This document shows positions 17,510 through 26,930 of a DNA stretch of 64,000 nucleotides, piece after piece; positions within the stretch are counted from its first letter, which is position 1; every line of letters begins with the position of its first letter. Below the pieces are notes generated by a model that was given only the letters and a program-made list of their open reading frames with translations, was not told the origin of the DNA and did not search any database. Source of the DNA: Arthrobacter sp. B1805 (GTDB lineage: Bacteria > Actinomycetota > Actinomycetes > Actinomycetales > Micrococcaceae); NCBI RefSeq assembly GCF_002929745.1, contig NZ_PJIQ01000013.1:1-64000 (forward strand). The letters run 5' to 3'. The position numbers and the translations under genes are program-made.

Positions 17510-19578
17510 CCCCGGGTTTCCTGTCGTTTCTTCGCCACGGCGATGTCCGACTGGTAGTGCTCATAGCCGCGGTAGCGCACGGCTTCGACGATGACGCTGA
17601 AGATCACCAGGTCGAAGACGACCCACACGATGTTGACGGACGTCCCCAGGAGGTCCGCCTGCCCGACGGCCATGCGGATGATGCCGATGATCGCGGCCGC
17701 GACCAGCAGGCCCATCGCCCAGAGTTGCGGCTTCACGAGATCCCACCGCAACTGCTTGTCCTGTTGCAGGGTCTTGGGGGTTACCGCGAAATCGAGGCTC
17801 CGCCCCAGGTACACGTTCCCGAAAGCCGAGGTGATCGAACGGATCCAGACGGGGAACAGGGCGAGTGAGTACTGCTGCCCGCGCCAGGTCTTCACTCCCT
17901 TGCCGACCACTGCGAAGAGCAGTTGGTTGACCAGCAGGAACGGGATCAGGCGGACGAAGAACTCGGTGCTGATCGAATTGACCGGGAGGATCCCGAAGAT
18001 CAGGTAGATGATCGGCGCCGCGATATAGACGACGGCCGCGAACCCGGAGAGGTAGCTCCACATCGTGGCCCAGTACATGAGCTTCTGGGCGACTGTCAGG
18101 CCCTTCTGCGCCCACGGGTTCTCGCGGAACATCACCTGGATGGTGCCCTGGGCCCAGCGAAGGCGCTGGGTCAGCATGGAGTTGAGGTCCTCCGGTGCCA
18201 GGCCGTCCGCGAGCTTCTCGTGGTGGTAGGCCGTCTCCCAGCCGAGCGCGTGCAGCCGCATGCAGGTAGCCATGTCTTCGGTGACGGAGATGGTGGCCAT
18301 CGGCATGACGGCCTGGGCTTCGCCGCTGCGGTCGGCGTTGACCGACTCGATCAGCACACGGACGGCGTCGATGGCGGCAAGCGGGGACCAGGAACGCTGA
18401 GCGAGCTGGTCCAGCGCACTGTCGTCGACGACGGCGAGGCCGGGCGTGCTCGCGGACGCATCCTGCAGGCCGGCGTCGAGCCCCTCGATGTCGAGATCCG
18501 CCAACGATGCGAGGTCCTCGTGGAAAGCGGCGATATCCGCAGCGACCAGGCTGCGGGTGACGGTGGCGACGCGCTGCTGGAACTCGTAGGTGACCTCGGA
18601 AATGCCGTCGCCCTTCCGCAGCCTGCGCCGCACCCTGCGCAGGTCCTTGGCGACGAGGTCCAGCGCGTCACTGACGCGTTCGTTGCCCGGACCCAGGGTC
18701 TTCTTGGCCTTCGCGATGACCTTGTCCGAGGTCTTGAGCGCCTTGTGCAGGGCGAGTTCGATCTCCGTGACGTAGCGCGTGACGCCGAGCTGCATGAGGG
18801 CCTCGCGGCGGATGATGGCGTTCGAGCCGCAGAAGAACGCGGCATTCCAGCCGTCCTTGCCCTGCTGGATCGGACCGTAGAACAGCGGCGCCTGGCTGCC
18901 CAGCGGGTCCGATTCCGGCACGTTGATGAAGACCTGGGGGGTCTGCACCAGCGCCATCTTCTCGTTGGTGAAGTACCCGAGGGTCTTGTCGAGGAGGAGG
19001 GGATCGGGGATCTGATCGGCGTCGAGGATGACCAGGAACTCGCCGTCCGTGGACATCAGCGCGTTGTTCAGGTTGCCGGCCTTGGCGTGCCGCGGCATGT
19101 CCTTCCAGTCCGCGGACCGCGTGATCCAGCCGATGCCTTCGGCTTCTGCAGCGGCTCGTACCTCGGCGCGGTTGCCGTCGTCGAGGATCCAGGTCTTATG
19201 CGGGTAGCGGATGTTCTTCGCAGCCCGCGCCGTGGTCAGGACGAGGTCCAGCGGCTCGTTGTACGTGGTGATGAAGACATCCACGGTGAGACCGGCAGGA
19301 GCTTCCGGAGCCTTCCGCTTCTTGAGTTTCCACACCGTGAAGCCGAACAACAGGGAGTCGATCAGCGAGTAGGTCTCAGCGAGCACCAGGGGGATGGCGA
19401 TCCACCACGCGTCCCAGTTGATGGAATACAGCCATCGCCACACGATGTAGTTCAGCCCGAGGACCGCCGTCACGAGCACGATCGCCCGGATCAGCAGGGT
19501 CCTGCCGCTCGAGGACGCTTCGGTCTCCGGAGTGCGGGCGCTGTTCACGGACGGATCATCCGGGGGCGTCGTCACCAT
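17506..19578 (-). CDS. BcsA-like processive family 2 glycosyltransferase with a large insertion
   Basis: Protein of 690 residues. Two N-terminal helices (about 28-80), a GT2 domain, then about five C-terminal helices. Cellulose-synthase-type motifs are complete: DDG 133-135, DADQ 186-189, TED 433-435 and QRLRW 471-475. It should polymerise a UDP-sugar and move the chain across the membrane. Between the acceptor motif CGSNAIIRREAL (250-261) and TED there is an extra 160-residue, mainly helical charged segment (266-428) not found in standard BcsA. No PilZ domain is seen. ATG 19578 is chosen because it starts the conserved protein; GTG 19575 is an alternative. It is the first gene of an operon with the GH26-like/OpgC fusion. 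The product polymer is unknown. Confidence 0.85.
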   Translation of the reverse strand: MVTTPPDDPSVNSARTPETEASSSGRTLLIRAIVLVTAVLGLNYIVWRWLYSINWDAWWIAIPLVLAETYSLIDSLLFGFTVWKLKKRKAPEAPAGLTVDVFITTYNEPLDLVLTTARAAKNIRYPHKTWILDDGNRAEVRAAAEAEGIGWITRSADWKDMPRHAKAGNLNNALMSTDGEFLVILDADQIPDPLLLDKTLGYFTNEKMALVQTPQVFINVPESDPLGSQAPLFYGPIQQGKDGWNAAFFCGSNAIIRREALMQLGVTRYVTEIELALHKALKTSDKVIAKAKKTLGPGNERVSDALDLVAKDLRRVRRRLRKGDGISEVTYEFQQRVATVTRSLVAADIAAFHEDLASLADLDIEGLDAGLQDASASTPGLAVVDDSALDQLAQRSWSPLAAIDAVRVLIESVNADRSGEAQAVMPMATISVTEDMATCMRLHALGWETAYHHEKLADGLAPEDLNSMLTQRLRWAQGTIQVMFRENPWAQKGLTVAQKLMYWATMWSYLSGFAAVVYIAAPIIYLIFGILPVNSISTEFFVRLIPFLLVNQLLFAVVGKGVKTWRGQQYSLALFPVWIRSITSAFGNVYLGRSLDFAVTPKTLQQDKQLRWDLVKPQLWAMGLLVAAAIIGIIRMAVGQADLLGTSVNIVWVVFDLVIFSVIVEAVRYRGYEHYQSDIAVAKKRQETRG

Positions 19579-19904
19579 GCTCCAGCACGCTCCATCTTCT
19601 GCTCGTGTGCCCTTGGCACTGCTTCGTGACCCTTGAGCGCCTGGATGGCCCGACGGGTGCGTTGAGGTGTCCTTCCGGGCGCCTAAGCATGGACCAAAGT
19701 TACCGGAGGGAGAGGACCGGGCGCTGGTGAGGGCCGAAGTGGTGTCGATCTTGCGCAGATTCTGAGCTTTCAGCCCGGCTCTCTGGTAAATGCGGGCTGC
19801 CGGTCCAGCACGCTCGTGAACTGCACGCGCGTCTACCCGGTGGCCGCCGCCCAGGAGCACCGGCTTCATGAGCCGGTGCTCCTGGAGACGCGTTTCCGCC
19901 CGGC
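19579..19904. other. Intergenic region upstream of the GT2 synthase
   Basis: This 326-base gap separates the GT2 start (19578) from the end of the oxidoreductase gene (19905), both on the minus strand. Apart from the terminator hairpin at 19851-19885, I see no gene. It should hold the synthase promoter, but no hexamer pair stands out. Confidence 0.5.
19851..19885. terminator. Strong hairpin terminator
   Basis: Perfect 15-bp stem CCAGGAGCACCGGCT (19851-19865) with AGCCGGTGCTCCTGG (19871-19885) and a 5-base loop. It ends about 20 bases after the stop of the minus-strand oxidoreductase gene and insulates the GT2 operon from it. Confidence 0.75.
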
Positions 19905-20591
19905 TCAGCCCATCTCGGCGTAGCGCTTCGCCTGCGCCAGTGCCTCGCGCATGCCGTCGGCGTCGTGCACCGTGCCGTAGCCGGGAGTGTCGCGCTGGAA
20001 GCGCCACCCCTCCGCGAGCGGGCCGGCGTCCACGGCGTCGAAGCCGAACTCGTCGAGGAGTTCCACCACGGCCTGCTTCGCGTCGGAGTCGTCGCCCGCG
20101 ATCGGCAGGGCCCGGCGATGCGGGGTCCCGGCCGGTGAGCCGTCCGTGGTGAGCTGCGCGGCGAGGATGTTGTTGAAGACCTTGACCACGGACGCGCCGG
20201 GAAGGTGGCGCTGTACCAGCTCGCTCGTCGTCGTGCTCTCGTCGTCCAGCTCGGCGATCTGGCCGTCGCGCTGCGGGTAGTAGTTGCACGTGTCGATGAC
20301 CAGCTTGCCGGCGAGGGGCTCCACGGGCACGGAGCCGATGTCCTTCAGCGGGATGGTGACGACGACGACGTCGCCCTCCCTCGCGGCGTCCTCCACGGTG
20401 CCGGCACGCGCCGCATCACCGAGCTCTCCGACGAGTCCCTGCAGTGTCTCCGGGCCACGGGAGTTGCTCATGATGACCCGGTAGCCGCGGGCGACAGCGA
20501 GGCGCGCGAGCTGCGAGCCGATGTTGCCGCTGCCGATGAAACCGATGGTGCTGCGCTGTGCGCCGTTCTGCGGCGTCGTGTTCTCTGTCAT
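19905..20591 (-). CDS. F420-dependent NADP oxidoreductase-like protein
   Basis: Protein of 228 residues. NAD(P) motif GSGNIGSQLARLA from about residue 20, then a compact fold like F420H2:NADP oxidoreductase and related NADPH-dependent reductases (NYYPQRDG, KVFNN). Cofactor F420 use is a family possibility, not shown. GAGGAGG lies about 11 bases before ATG 20591. It is 34 bases downstream of the response regulator on the same strand and might be read from the same transcript. Confidence 0.8.
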   Translation of the reverse strand: MTENTTPQNGAQRSTIGFIGSGNIGSQLARLAVARGYRVIMSNSRGPETLQGLVGELGDAARAGTVEDAAREGDVVVVTIPLKDIGSVPVEPLAGKLVIDTCNYYPQRDGQIAELDDESTTTSELVQRHLPGASVVKVFNNILAAQLTTDGSPAGTPHRRALPIAGDDSDAKQAVVELLDEFGFDAVDAGPLAEGWRFQRDTPGYGTVHDADGMREALAQAKRYAEMG

Positions 20592-20625
20592 GACCAGAAC
20601 AACCTCCTCGAGTCGTAGTTATTCC

Positions 20626-21384
20626 TCATGTACCCCGCGAACCATCGGTCCAGACGTAGAACTTCTCGGGGCGCCCTGCCGACCCGTATTGCGGCACGAT
20701 CCGGGCCTGGCCGCGCGACACCAGGAACTCCAGGTAGCGGCGGGCACTGACGCGCGCCATCCCGAGCCGATCGGCGACATCCGAGGCGGAGGTGCCGCGT
20801 CCGTGGCTGCGCAGGTCCAGCATGACGGCGTCGAGCGTCGGAGCCGAGAGGCCCTTGGGTGTGGCGACGGTCGGAGCCGGAGGGGAGCCGGACGGCGTAC
20901 TGCCGCTGTCTGTCCCCGCCGTCGTGCGCAGGAGCTGGTCGATCCTCCCCTGGTCGAGCGACGCCGCGCCGTCGGCCGCGTGGGTATCCACGTCACGCCG
21001 GTATGCCACGTAGTGATCCAGCCGCTGGTTCAGTACGGCGGCGTTGAACGGCTTCACGAGGTAGTGCAGGACGCCGCCCGCGACGGCGGCCCGCACGGTG
21101 TCGAGTTCGCGGGCGGCCGTGATGGCGATGACGTCGAGGGGCTCACCCGGCCGGTTCCGTAGCGCGCGCAGGACCTCGATACCGGTCATGTCCGGCAGGT
21201 GGATATCCAGCAGCACCAGCCGGGGGTGCAGCTCGTCGACGAGTTCGAGCGCGCGGGCTCCCGTGTGGGCGGCGCCGACGACGTCGAAGGCTCCGTGGGC
21301 GAGCAGGAAGCCGGTGTGGATCCCGGCGACCTGGTGGTCGTCGTCGACCACGAGCGTGGGGATCAGCGGGACAGCGCGGGTCAT
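20626..21384 (-). CDS. CitB/DcuR-type response regulator
   Basis: Protein of 252 residues. N-terminal receiver domain with acidic pocket DDD (14-16), phospho-acceptor D60 in LLDIHLPD and K near LVKPF, then a linker and a C-terminal winged-helix (HGRGTSASDVADRLGMARVSARRYLEFL). This is the layout of citrate/C4-dicarboxylate regulators. ATG 21384 overlaps the kinase stop by four bases, so the pair is coupled. The divergent tctCBA operon is the obvious target. Confidence 0.9.
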   Translation of the reverse strand: MTRAVPLIPTLVVDDDHQVAGIHTGFLLAHGAFDVVGAAHTGARALELVDELHPRLVLLDIHLPDMTGIEVLRALRNRPGEPLDVIAITAARELDTVRAAVAGGVLHYLVKPFNAAVLNQRLDHYVAYRRDVDTHAADGAASLDQGRIDQLLRTTAGTDSGSTPSGSPPAPTVATPKGLSAPTLDAVMLDLRSHGRGTSASDVADRLGMARVSARRYLEFLVSRGQARIVPQYGSAGRPEKFYVWTDGSRGT

Positions 21385-22985
21385 GGCACCTGCAACGGAG
21401 GCCGGGGAGCCTCGACGAGCGAGGGAGCGAGCCACACCGTGAACTCGGCACCGCCGAGGTCGGCGTCGTCGACGACGACGTGACCGGAGCGCCGTCGCGC
21501 TATCCGGTCCACGAGCGCTAGGCCGAAGCCGCGCGTCCCGGTGTGGCCGCCGTCCTTCGTCGAGTAGCCGGAGGAGAAGATGCCGTCGACGTCCCCGGGG
21601 GCCACGCCGGGGCCGTTGTCCGAGACCTCGATCCGCAGGGCGTCGTCGTCCGAGACGAGGTGCACGGCGATGAGGCCGTCGGTCCGCCCACTGCCCGTCA
21701 CGGCTTCCATCGCGTTGTCGATCAGGATGCCGAGGATCGTGACGACGTCGGTGGTGCCGTCGGGGTGGAGCGTCGAGGACTCGTCGATGGACAGGGTGAT
21801 GCCCTTTTCAGCGGCGATGGTGCTCTTGGTCATGAGCAGGCTCGCGGCGTCGGGGTCCTGGATGCCGGGGGCGATCGTCCCGGACACCAGCGATCCGCCG
21901 TGCCCCGAACGGGAGATGAAGTCGACGGCCTGCTCGGTCCGTCCCAGTTCGAGCAGTCCCGAGATGGTGTGCATGCGGTTGGCGAATTCGTGCGCCTGGG
22001 CCCGCAGAGCCTGCGTCGCATCGCGCTCGCCGTCGAGGTCGGTGAGCAACTGGTACAGCTCGGTGCGGTCGCGGAGGATCATGACGCGTCCCACGCGCTT
22101 TCCGTCGACCTGCGCGTCGGAGGTGCGGGCAAGCAGCACGCGCTCGCCGGACAGGACCGTCTCGTCGGTGTCCGCGGGATCGGTGAGGAGTCGGGCGAGT
22201 GCGGGTTCCATGACGCAATCGGCCGGCCGGCCTGTGGCGTCGTCGTCGAGGTCCAGCAGCCGCTTGGCCTCATCGTTGAGCAGTGCGATCCGGTGGTGCT
22301 CATCGACGGCGACCATGCCCTCGCTGATGCCGTGGATCATGGCGTCGCGCGTTTCGAGGAGGGAGGCTATCTGCTCGGGCTCGAGGCGGTAGATGCGGCG
22401 CCACACGAGGCGCGAGATCCAGATGGCTCCCGCCGAACCGACGAGCGCCGCGACGATCAGCCAGGCCAGCAGCCGGGGGAGATCCTCGTAGAGGTCGGCG
22501 TCGAGCTCGGATTCCAGGGTGCCGACCGACGCGGTACCGATGATGCCGCCGTCACCGCCGTAGATCGGCACCTTCACGCGCCAGGACTCACCGAGGGTGC
22601 CGGTCTGGGTGCCGACGAAGGTTTCTCCTGAGAGGGGTACCGACGGATCGGTGGAGACGACCTCGCCGATGAGCTCGGTATTCGGGTGGGAGTACCGGAT
22701 GCCCTGCTCGTCGGTGACGACGACGTAGGTCACGCCGGTCGACTGCCGGATGAGGTCCGCAATGGGCTGGATCGTGGCGCTCGGGTCCTCCTCGTCGAAG
22801 GCCTCGATCACGGAGGGCAGCTGCGCGACCGATTGGGCCACGCCGACCATGCGGTCCTCGTACTGCTCGCGGATCTGCAATCGCTGCATCGCGACGGCGG
22901 TGGAACCGGCGACGGCGACGATGACGAGCACGATGGCGAGCTGCAGGAGGAACAACTGCGATCGAAGCGACATCGTCCTGACCAT
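21381..22985 (-). CDS. CitA/DcuS-type sensor histidine kinase
   Basis: Protein of 534 residues. Two membrane helices (about 10-32 and 172-195) flank an extracellular PASC-like sensor domain, followed by a cytoplasmic PAS domain (about 205-310), the phospho-acceptor H332 in AHEFANRMH and a GHKL ATPase domain (IDNAMEAV, VSDNGPGV, GFGLALV). Kinases of this type sense external citrate or related di/tricarboxylates. It is divergent from tctCBA, a tricarboxylate transporter, which fits that role. Confidence 0.92.
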   Translation of the reverse strand: MVRTMSLRSQLFLLQLAIVLVIVAVAGSTAVAMQRLQIREQYEDRMVGVAQSVAQLPSVIEAFDEEDPSATIQPIADLIRQSTGVTYVVVTDEQGIRYSHPNTELIGEVVSTDPSVPLSGETFVGTQTGTLGESWRVKVPIYGGDGGIIGTASVGTLESELDADLYEDLPRLLAWLIVAALVGSAGAIWISRLVWRRIYRLEPEQIASLLETRDAMIHGISEGMVAVDEHHRIALLNDEAKRLLDLDDDATGRPADCVMEPALARLLTDPADTDETVLSGERVLLARTSDAQVDGKRVGRVMILRDRTELYQLLTDLDGERDATQALRAQAHEFANRMHTISGLLELGRTEQAVDFISRSGHGGSLVSGTIAPGIQDPDAASLLMTKSTIAAEKGITLSIDESSTLHPDGTTDVVTILGILIDNAMEAVTGSGRTDGLIAVHLVSDDDALRIEVSDNGPGVAPGDVDGIFSSGYSTKDGGHTGTRGFGLALVDRIARRRSGHVVVDDADLGGAEFTVWLAPSLVEAPRPPLQVP

Positions 22986-23103
22986 CCTCTTAGTGTGACA
23001 CGCGCCGACGCGTCACAATCGGCCGTCCACCGGCGCCCCCGTGACCACAAAGACCAATACGAGCACTACGACCGCATGCTTTACCGCCGTTCTCCGGCGT
23101 TCC

Positions 23104-23137
23104 TACCCTGAAGTCAGCAGTGGTGACCCGCATCACA
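23104..23137 (+). promoter_or_regulatory. CRP/GlxR-like site upstream of tctC
   Basis: GGTGA (23122-23126), six bases, TCACA (23133-23137): nine of ten positions match the CRP/GlxR consensus TGTGA-N6-TCACA. A weak -10 (TACCCT, 23104-23109) lies just upstream, so a factor bound here would sit at or after the transcription start and act as a repressor. Candidate only. Confidence 0.45.
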
Positions 23138-23156
23138 TCTCAAGGAAGAGAACATC

Positions 23157-24164
23157 ATGACGATCGATCGCACAACGGCGCGCCGTTCGACCCTCACTAC
23201 CCTCGCACTCGTCTCCGCGCTCGCCCTCTCGGCCTGCAGCTCGATGACGCAGAGCACCACCGCCTCGGACGCCGAAGGCACCATCGAGAAGCTCAACATC
23301 GTGGTACCGGCTGATCCCGGTGGCGGCTGGGACCAGACGGGCCGCGCCATGGAGACGGACCTCAAGGAGAACGAGCTGGTGGGCAACGCCTCCGTGGTCA
23401 ACGTCGGTGGTGCCGGTGGCACCAACGGCCTCGCACAACTCGCCACGGAGACCGATCCCGACACCCTGATGGTGATGGGCTATGTCATGGTCGGTGCGGT
23501 CGAGACGAACAACGCAGCCAACCGCATCGAGGACACGACGCCGATCGCCCGCCTCACCGAGGAGCCCCTCGTGATCGTCGTCCCCGCGGACTCGCCCTAC
23601 CAGACGGTGCAGGACCTCCTCGATGACATCGAGGCCAAGGGCCAGGGCGTCTCGATCACGGGCGGCTCGGCCGGCGGCGCCGACCACATCCTCGCGGGCA
23701 GCGTGCTCAAGGAAGCCGGCATCTCGCCCGACAACCTGAACTACATCCCGTACTCGGGCGGCGGCGAGTCCCTCGCGGCACTGCTCGGCAACAAGGTCAA
23801 CGCGGGCATCTCCGGTGTCGGCGAGTACGCGGAGCAGGTCGAGGCCGGAAAGCTGCGCGCCCTCGCGGTCTCGGGCGAGGAGGCCGCGCCCCAGCTGCCC
23901 GACACCCCGACCCTCACCGAGGAAGGCATCGACCTGGTGCTCACCAACTGGCGCGGCGTCGTCGCGCCCGGGTCCATCGACGAGGCGCAGGCGGAGAAGC
24001 TGACCCAGCTCGTCACCGACCTGCACGAGACCGACACCTGGAAGGCCACCCTCGAGAAGAACAACTGGTCGGATGCCTTCCTGGCGGGCGAGGAGTTCCA
24101 GACCTTCCTCGACGAGGACATCGCCAGCGTCAAGACCACCCTCACCGACATCGGACTGCTCTAG
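23157..24164 (+). CDS. tctC: Tripartite tricarboxylate transporter substrate-binding protein
   Basis: Lipoprotein of 335 residues with a lipobox LSAC near residue 25, then a TctC/Bug-type binding fold ([33 protein letters not shown]). It captures citrate-like tri- or dicarboxylates for the TctAB membrane pair. AAGGAAGAG precedes ATG 23157. It is the first gene of tctC-tctB-tctA-usp and lies divergent from a CitAB-like two-component system. Confidence 0.93.
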   Translation: MTIDRTTARRSTLTTLALVSALALSACSSMTQSTTASDAEGTIEKLNIVVPADPGGGWDQTGRAMETDLKENELVGNASVVNVGGAGGTNGLAQLATETDPDTLMVMGYVMVGAVETNNAANRIEDTTPIARLTEEPLVIVVPADSPYQTVQDLLDDIEAKGQGVSITGGSAGGADHILAGSVLKEAGISPDNLNYIPYSGGGESLAALLGNKVNAGISGVGEYAEQVEAGKLRALAVSGEEAAPQLPDTPTLTEEGIDLVLTNWRGVVAPGSIDEAQAEKLTQLVTDLHETDTWKATLEKNNWSDAFLAGEEFQTFLDEDIASVKTTLTDIGLL

Positions 24165-24167
24165 GCC

Positions 24168-24710
24168 ATGAGTACCTCCGTCCAGAACGCCCCCGGGAGC
24201 GGCACGTCCGCCGCTCCCGGCAAGCCGATCGGTGAGCTGGTCTTCGCGCTCATCATCGTCAGCATCGGCGTCGTCGGTTTCGTGGCGGGCGCCGGTATCC
24301 AGACGCCGCCGTCCGCCAGTGACATCGGCCCGCGTGCCTTCCCCTTCGCCGTCTCGGCACTGCTCGTCGTCGTCGGAGCGGGCCTGGTGTTCCAGGTGCT
24401 GCGCGGCCACCGGGGTGCGGCGGACGAGGGGGAGGACGTCGACCCCGACGCGAAGACCGACTGGCTGACCGTCGGGAAGCTCGCCGGGTTCGTGTTGCTG
24501 CACGCGTTCCTGATCGTCCCGCTCGGCTGGCCCGTCGCGGCAGCGATCCTCTTCTTCGGAGCAGCATGGTCCCTCGGGGCCCGCCCCTGGTGGCGCAACC
24601 TCGTGACGGCCATCGTCCTCGCCCTCGTGCTGCAGTTCGTCTTCGGCGGGCTGCTCGGCGTCTCCCTGCCCCCTGGTTTCCTCGAAGGGATCGGTGTCTT
24701 CGGTGGATAA
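24168..24710 (+). CDS. tctB: Tripartite tricarboxylate transporter small membrane subunit
   Basis: Membrane protein of 180 residues with four predicted helices and the DIGPRAFPFAVSALL segment typical of TctB. It partners TctA in Na+- or H+-driven tricarboxylate uptake. Only three bases separate it from tctC, and its end overlaps the tctA start. Confidence 0.9.
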   Translation: MSTSVQNAPGSGTSAAPGKPIGELVFALIIVSIGVVGFVAGAGIQTPPSASDIGPRAFPFAVSALLVVVGAGLVFQVLRGHRGAADEGEDVDPDAKTDWLTVGKLAGFVLLHAFLIVPLGWPVAAAILFFGAAWSLGARPWWRNLVTAIVLALVLQFVFGGLLGVSLPPGFLEGIGVFGG

Positions 24711-26349
24711 CTTCTTCATGCTGATGGAGGGCTTCGCCACGGCGATGCAGCCCATCTATCTCCTCTTCGCACTCGGCGGCGTGCTCGTCGGCACCGCAGT
24801 CGGCGTGCTGCCCGGCATCGGTCCGGCCATGACGGTCGCCCTGCTCATGCCGATCACCTACAGCCTCGAACCGACGGCGGCGATCATCGTCTTCGCGGGT
24901 ATCTACTACGGCGGCATGTACGGCGGGTCGACAACGTCGATCCTGCTGAACACACCCGGAGAATCCTCCTCGATCGTCACGGCGCTCGAGGGCAACAAGA
25001 TGGCCAAGGCCGGCAGGGGAGCGGCGGCGCTCGCGACGGCGGCTGTCGGCTCTTTCGTGGCAGGCACCATCGCCACGGTCCTGCTGAGTTTCGTGGCCCC
25101 GTTCGTGGCGGCCTTCGCGGTGCAGATCGGGCCGGTCGAGTACGTGGCGCTGATGGTCGTGGCCTTCCTGACGGTCGGTGCTCTGCTCGGCTCGTCCGTG
25201 CTGCGCGGCCTCGCGTCCCTCGGCCTCGGCCTGTTCATCGCACTCGTCGGCTTCGATTCGCTCACTGCCCAGCAGCGCTACACCTTCGGCAGCCCGTTCC
25301 TCGCGGACGGGATCGACGTCGTCCTCGTGGCGGTCGCACTCTTCGCCGTCGGCGAGGCCCTCTATGTGGCGTCGCGCCTCCGGCACGGGCCCATCAAGGT
25401 CATCCCGGTGACGGGCGGCTGGACCAGCTGGCTCCGCAGGGACGATCTCCGCCGGTCCTGGAAGCCCTGGCTCCGCGGCACGCTGATCGGTTTCCCGGTC
25501 GGCACCATTCCTGCCGGCGGCGCCGACGTCGCAACATTCCTCTCCTACGCCTCGGAGCGCAAGCTCGCCAAGGGCGAGAACAAGAAGCAGTTCGGCAAGG
25601 GAGCGATCGAGGGCGTCGCCGGTCCGGAGGCTGCGAACAACGCGGCTGCCGCCGGTGTGCTCGTGCCACTCCTGACGCTCGGCATCCCGACGACGGCCAC
25701 CGCGGCCATGATGCTCGTGGCCTTCCAGCGTTACCAGATCCCGGTGGGGCCCCAGCTCTTCGAGTCGAACAGTGCGCTCGTCTGGGCGCTCATCGCGAGC
25801 CTCTACGTGGGTAACCTGATGCTGCTCGTCCTGAACCTGCCGCTCGTGGGCATCTGGGTCAAGATCCTGCAGATCCCGCGGCCGTATCTCTACGCGGGCA
25901 TCCTGGTGTTCGCCGTGCTGGGCGCCTTCTCGGTGAACTTCACCCCGATCGACGTGATCATCCTGTTGATCGTCGGCATCCTCGGGTTCTTCATGCGGCG
26001 CTTCGGCTACCCGATCGCGCCGATGGTGGTGGGCCTGATCCTGGGCCCGATCTTCGAGAGCCAGCTCCGCAGGTCACTGGCGATCTCGCAGGGCGATCCC
26101 GTCGCCCTCGTGCAGTCGCCCGTCGCCGCGACGATCTACGTCGTCCTCATCGTGATCTTCGCGCTGTCCTTCCTGCTCAAGCGCCGCCAGCGCCAGTTCG
26201 AGGCCATGGTGGCCGCGAACGCCGACGCCCCCGACGTCGTCCGCGGGTCGGCGGCCGGGCCTGAAGCGGTCGTCGCACCGGCGGCGACCGGCACATCCAC
26301 CAGCACGTCCACCAGCACGACCCCCCACCGAGAGGACAACGACCGATGA
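24694..26349 (+). CDS. tctA: Tripartite tricarboxylate transporter large permease subunit
   Basis: Permease of about 551 residues with about 11-12 helices. TctA signatures [31 protein letters not shown] and the second [12 protein letters not shown] repeat are present. The start is GTG 24694 or GTG 24703: GAAGGGA ends three bases before the first and twelve before the second, and both overlap tctB. The C-terminal tail is Ala/Thr/Ser-rich. It overlaps the usp gene by four bases (ATGA). Confidence 0.92.
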   Translation: MSSVDNFFMLMEGFATAMQPIYLLFALGGVLVGTAVGVLPGIGPAMTVALLMPITYSLEPTAAIIVFAGIYYGGMYGGSTTSILLNTPGESSSIVTALEGNKMAKAGRGAAALATAAVGSFVAGTIATVLLSFVAPFVAAFAVQIGPVEYVALMVVAFLTVGALLGSSVLRGLASLGLGLFIALVGFDSLTAQQRYTFGSPFLADGIDVVLVAVALFAVGEALYVASRLRHGPIKVIPVTGGWTSWLRRDDLRRSWKPWLRGTLIGFPVGTIPAGGADVATFLSYASERKLAKGENKKQFGKGAIEGVAGPEAANNAAAAGVLVPLLTLGIPTTATAAMMLVAFQRYQIPVGPQLFESNSALVWALIASLYVGNLMLLVLNLPLVGIWVKILQIPRPYLYAGILVFAVLGAFSVNFTPIDVIILLIVGILGFFMRRFGYPIAPMVVGLILGPIFESQLRRSLAISQGDPVALVQSPVAATIYVVLIVIFALSFLLKRRQRQFEAMVAANADAPDVVRGSAAGPEAVVAPAATGTSTSTSTSTTPHREDNDR

Positions 26350-26741
26350 GCACCATCGTGGTGGGCTACGTGCCCAACGCCCTGGGGGATGCGGCCGTCG
26401 TGGAGGCGGTCGCGGAGGCACGACGGCGGAACGCGGCCCTCGTGGTCATCAACACCACGCGCGCGGACCGGCTCGTCAATCCGGCCTACGCCGACTCGGA
26501 GGACGTCACGAAGCTGGAGGTCATGCTCGATGCCACCGGCGTGCCGTACTCCGTGCGGCACAGCATCTCCGAAGCCACTGCGGCGGAGGAGGTCGTGGAC
26601 ACGGCGGAGGAACTGGATGCGGAGTTGATCGTGATCGGCCTGCGGCACCGCACGCCGGTGGGCAAGCTGATCATGGGCTCGACGGCCCAGACGATCCTGC
26701 TCTCGGCGCGCTGCAATGTCCTGGCGGTCAAGCTGCCCTGA
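26346..26741 (+). CDS. Universal stress protein (UspA family)
   Basis: Single-domain Usp of 131 residues. The ATP-binding motif at the C-terminus is present: GLRHRTPVGKLIMGSTAQ, matching G-x2-G-x9-G-S/T. Translationally coupled to tctA by a four-base overlap, so it is made with the transporter. Usp-transporter pairs are thought to tune uptake, but the role here is inference. Confidence 0.9.
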   Translation: MSTIVVGYVPNALGDAAVVEAVAEARRRNAALVVINTTRADRLVNPAYADSEDVTKLEVMLDATGVPYSVRHSISEATAAEEVVDTAEELDAELIVIGLRHRTPVGKLIMGSTAQTILLSARCNVLAVKLP

Positions 26742-26760
26742 TGCAGCGCGGGAAGGCCTG

Positions 26761-26798
26761 CGACGGCGGACAGCTCCGGGAGGGGTGGTCCGCCGTCG
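26761..26798. terminator. Terminator of the tct-usp operon
   Basis: 11-bp stem CGACGGCGGAC (26761-26771) with GTCCGCCGTCG (26788-26798), 16-base loop, 20 bases after the usp stop. No U-tract. Confidence 0.65.
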
Positions 26799-26930
26799 TC
26801 GTCGTACCTCATGTCCTGTCCGACGAGCTCCCTCCCGGCGCCCTCCTGACCGTCCCCACGGCAAAAGTTCTCCAAACCTTGCGTCCAGCGAATCCCTAGT
26901 GACGCTTGGATTGAGGTTGAGGGTGGAGTA

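Noticed and set aside
17923-19629. Plus-strand 568-codon frame opposite the GT2 gene
   Set aside because: Opposite strand of a motif-complete glycosyltransferase; no ribosome site or known domain.
22994-23017. CRP site TGTGAC...GTCACA upstream of the kinase
   Set aside because: The half sites are about 14 bases apart, not the six of CRP/GlxR sites.
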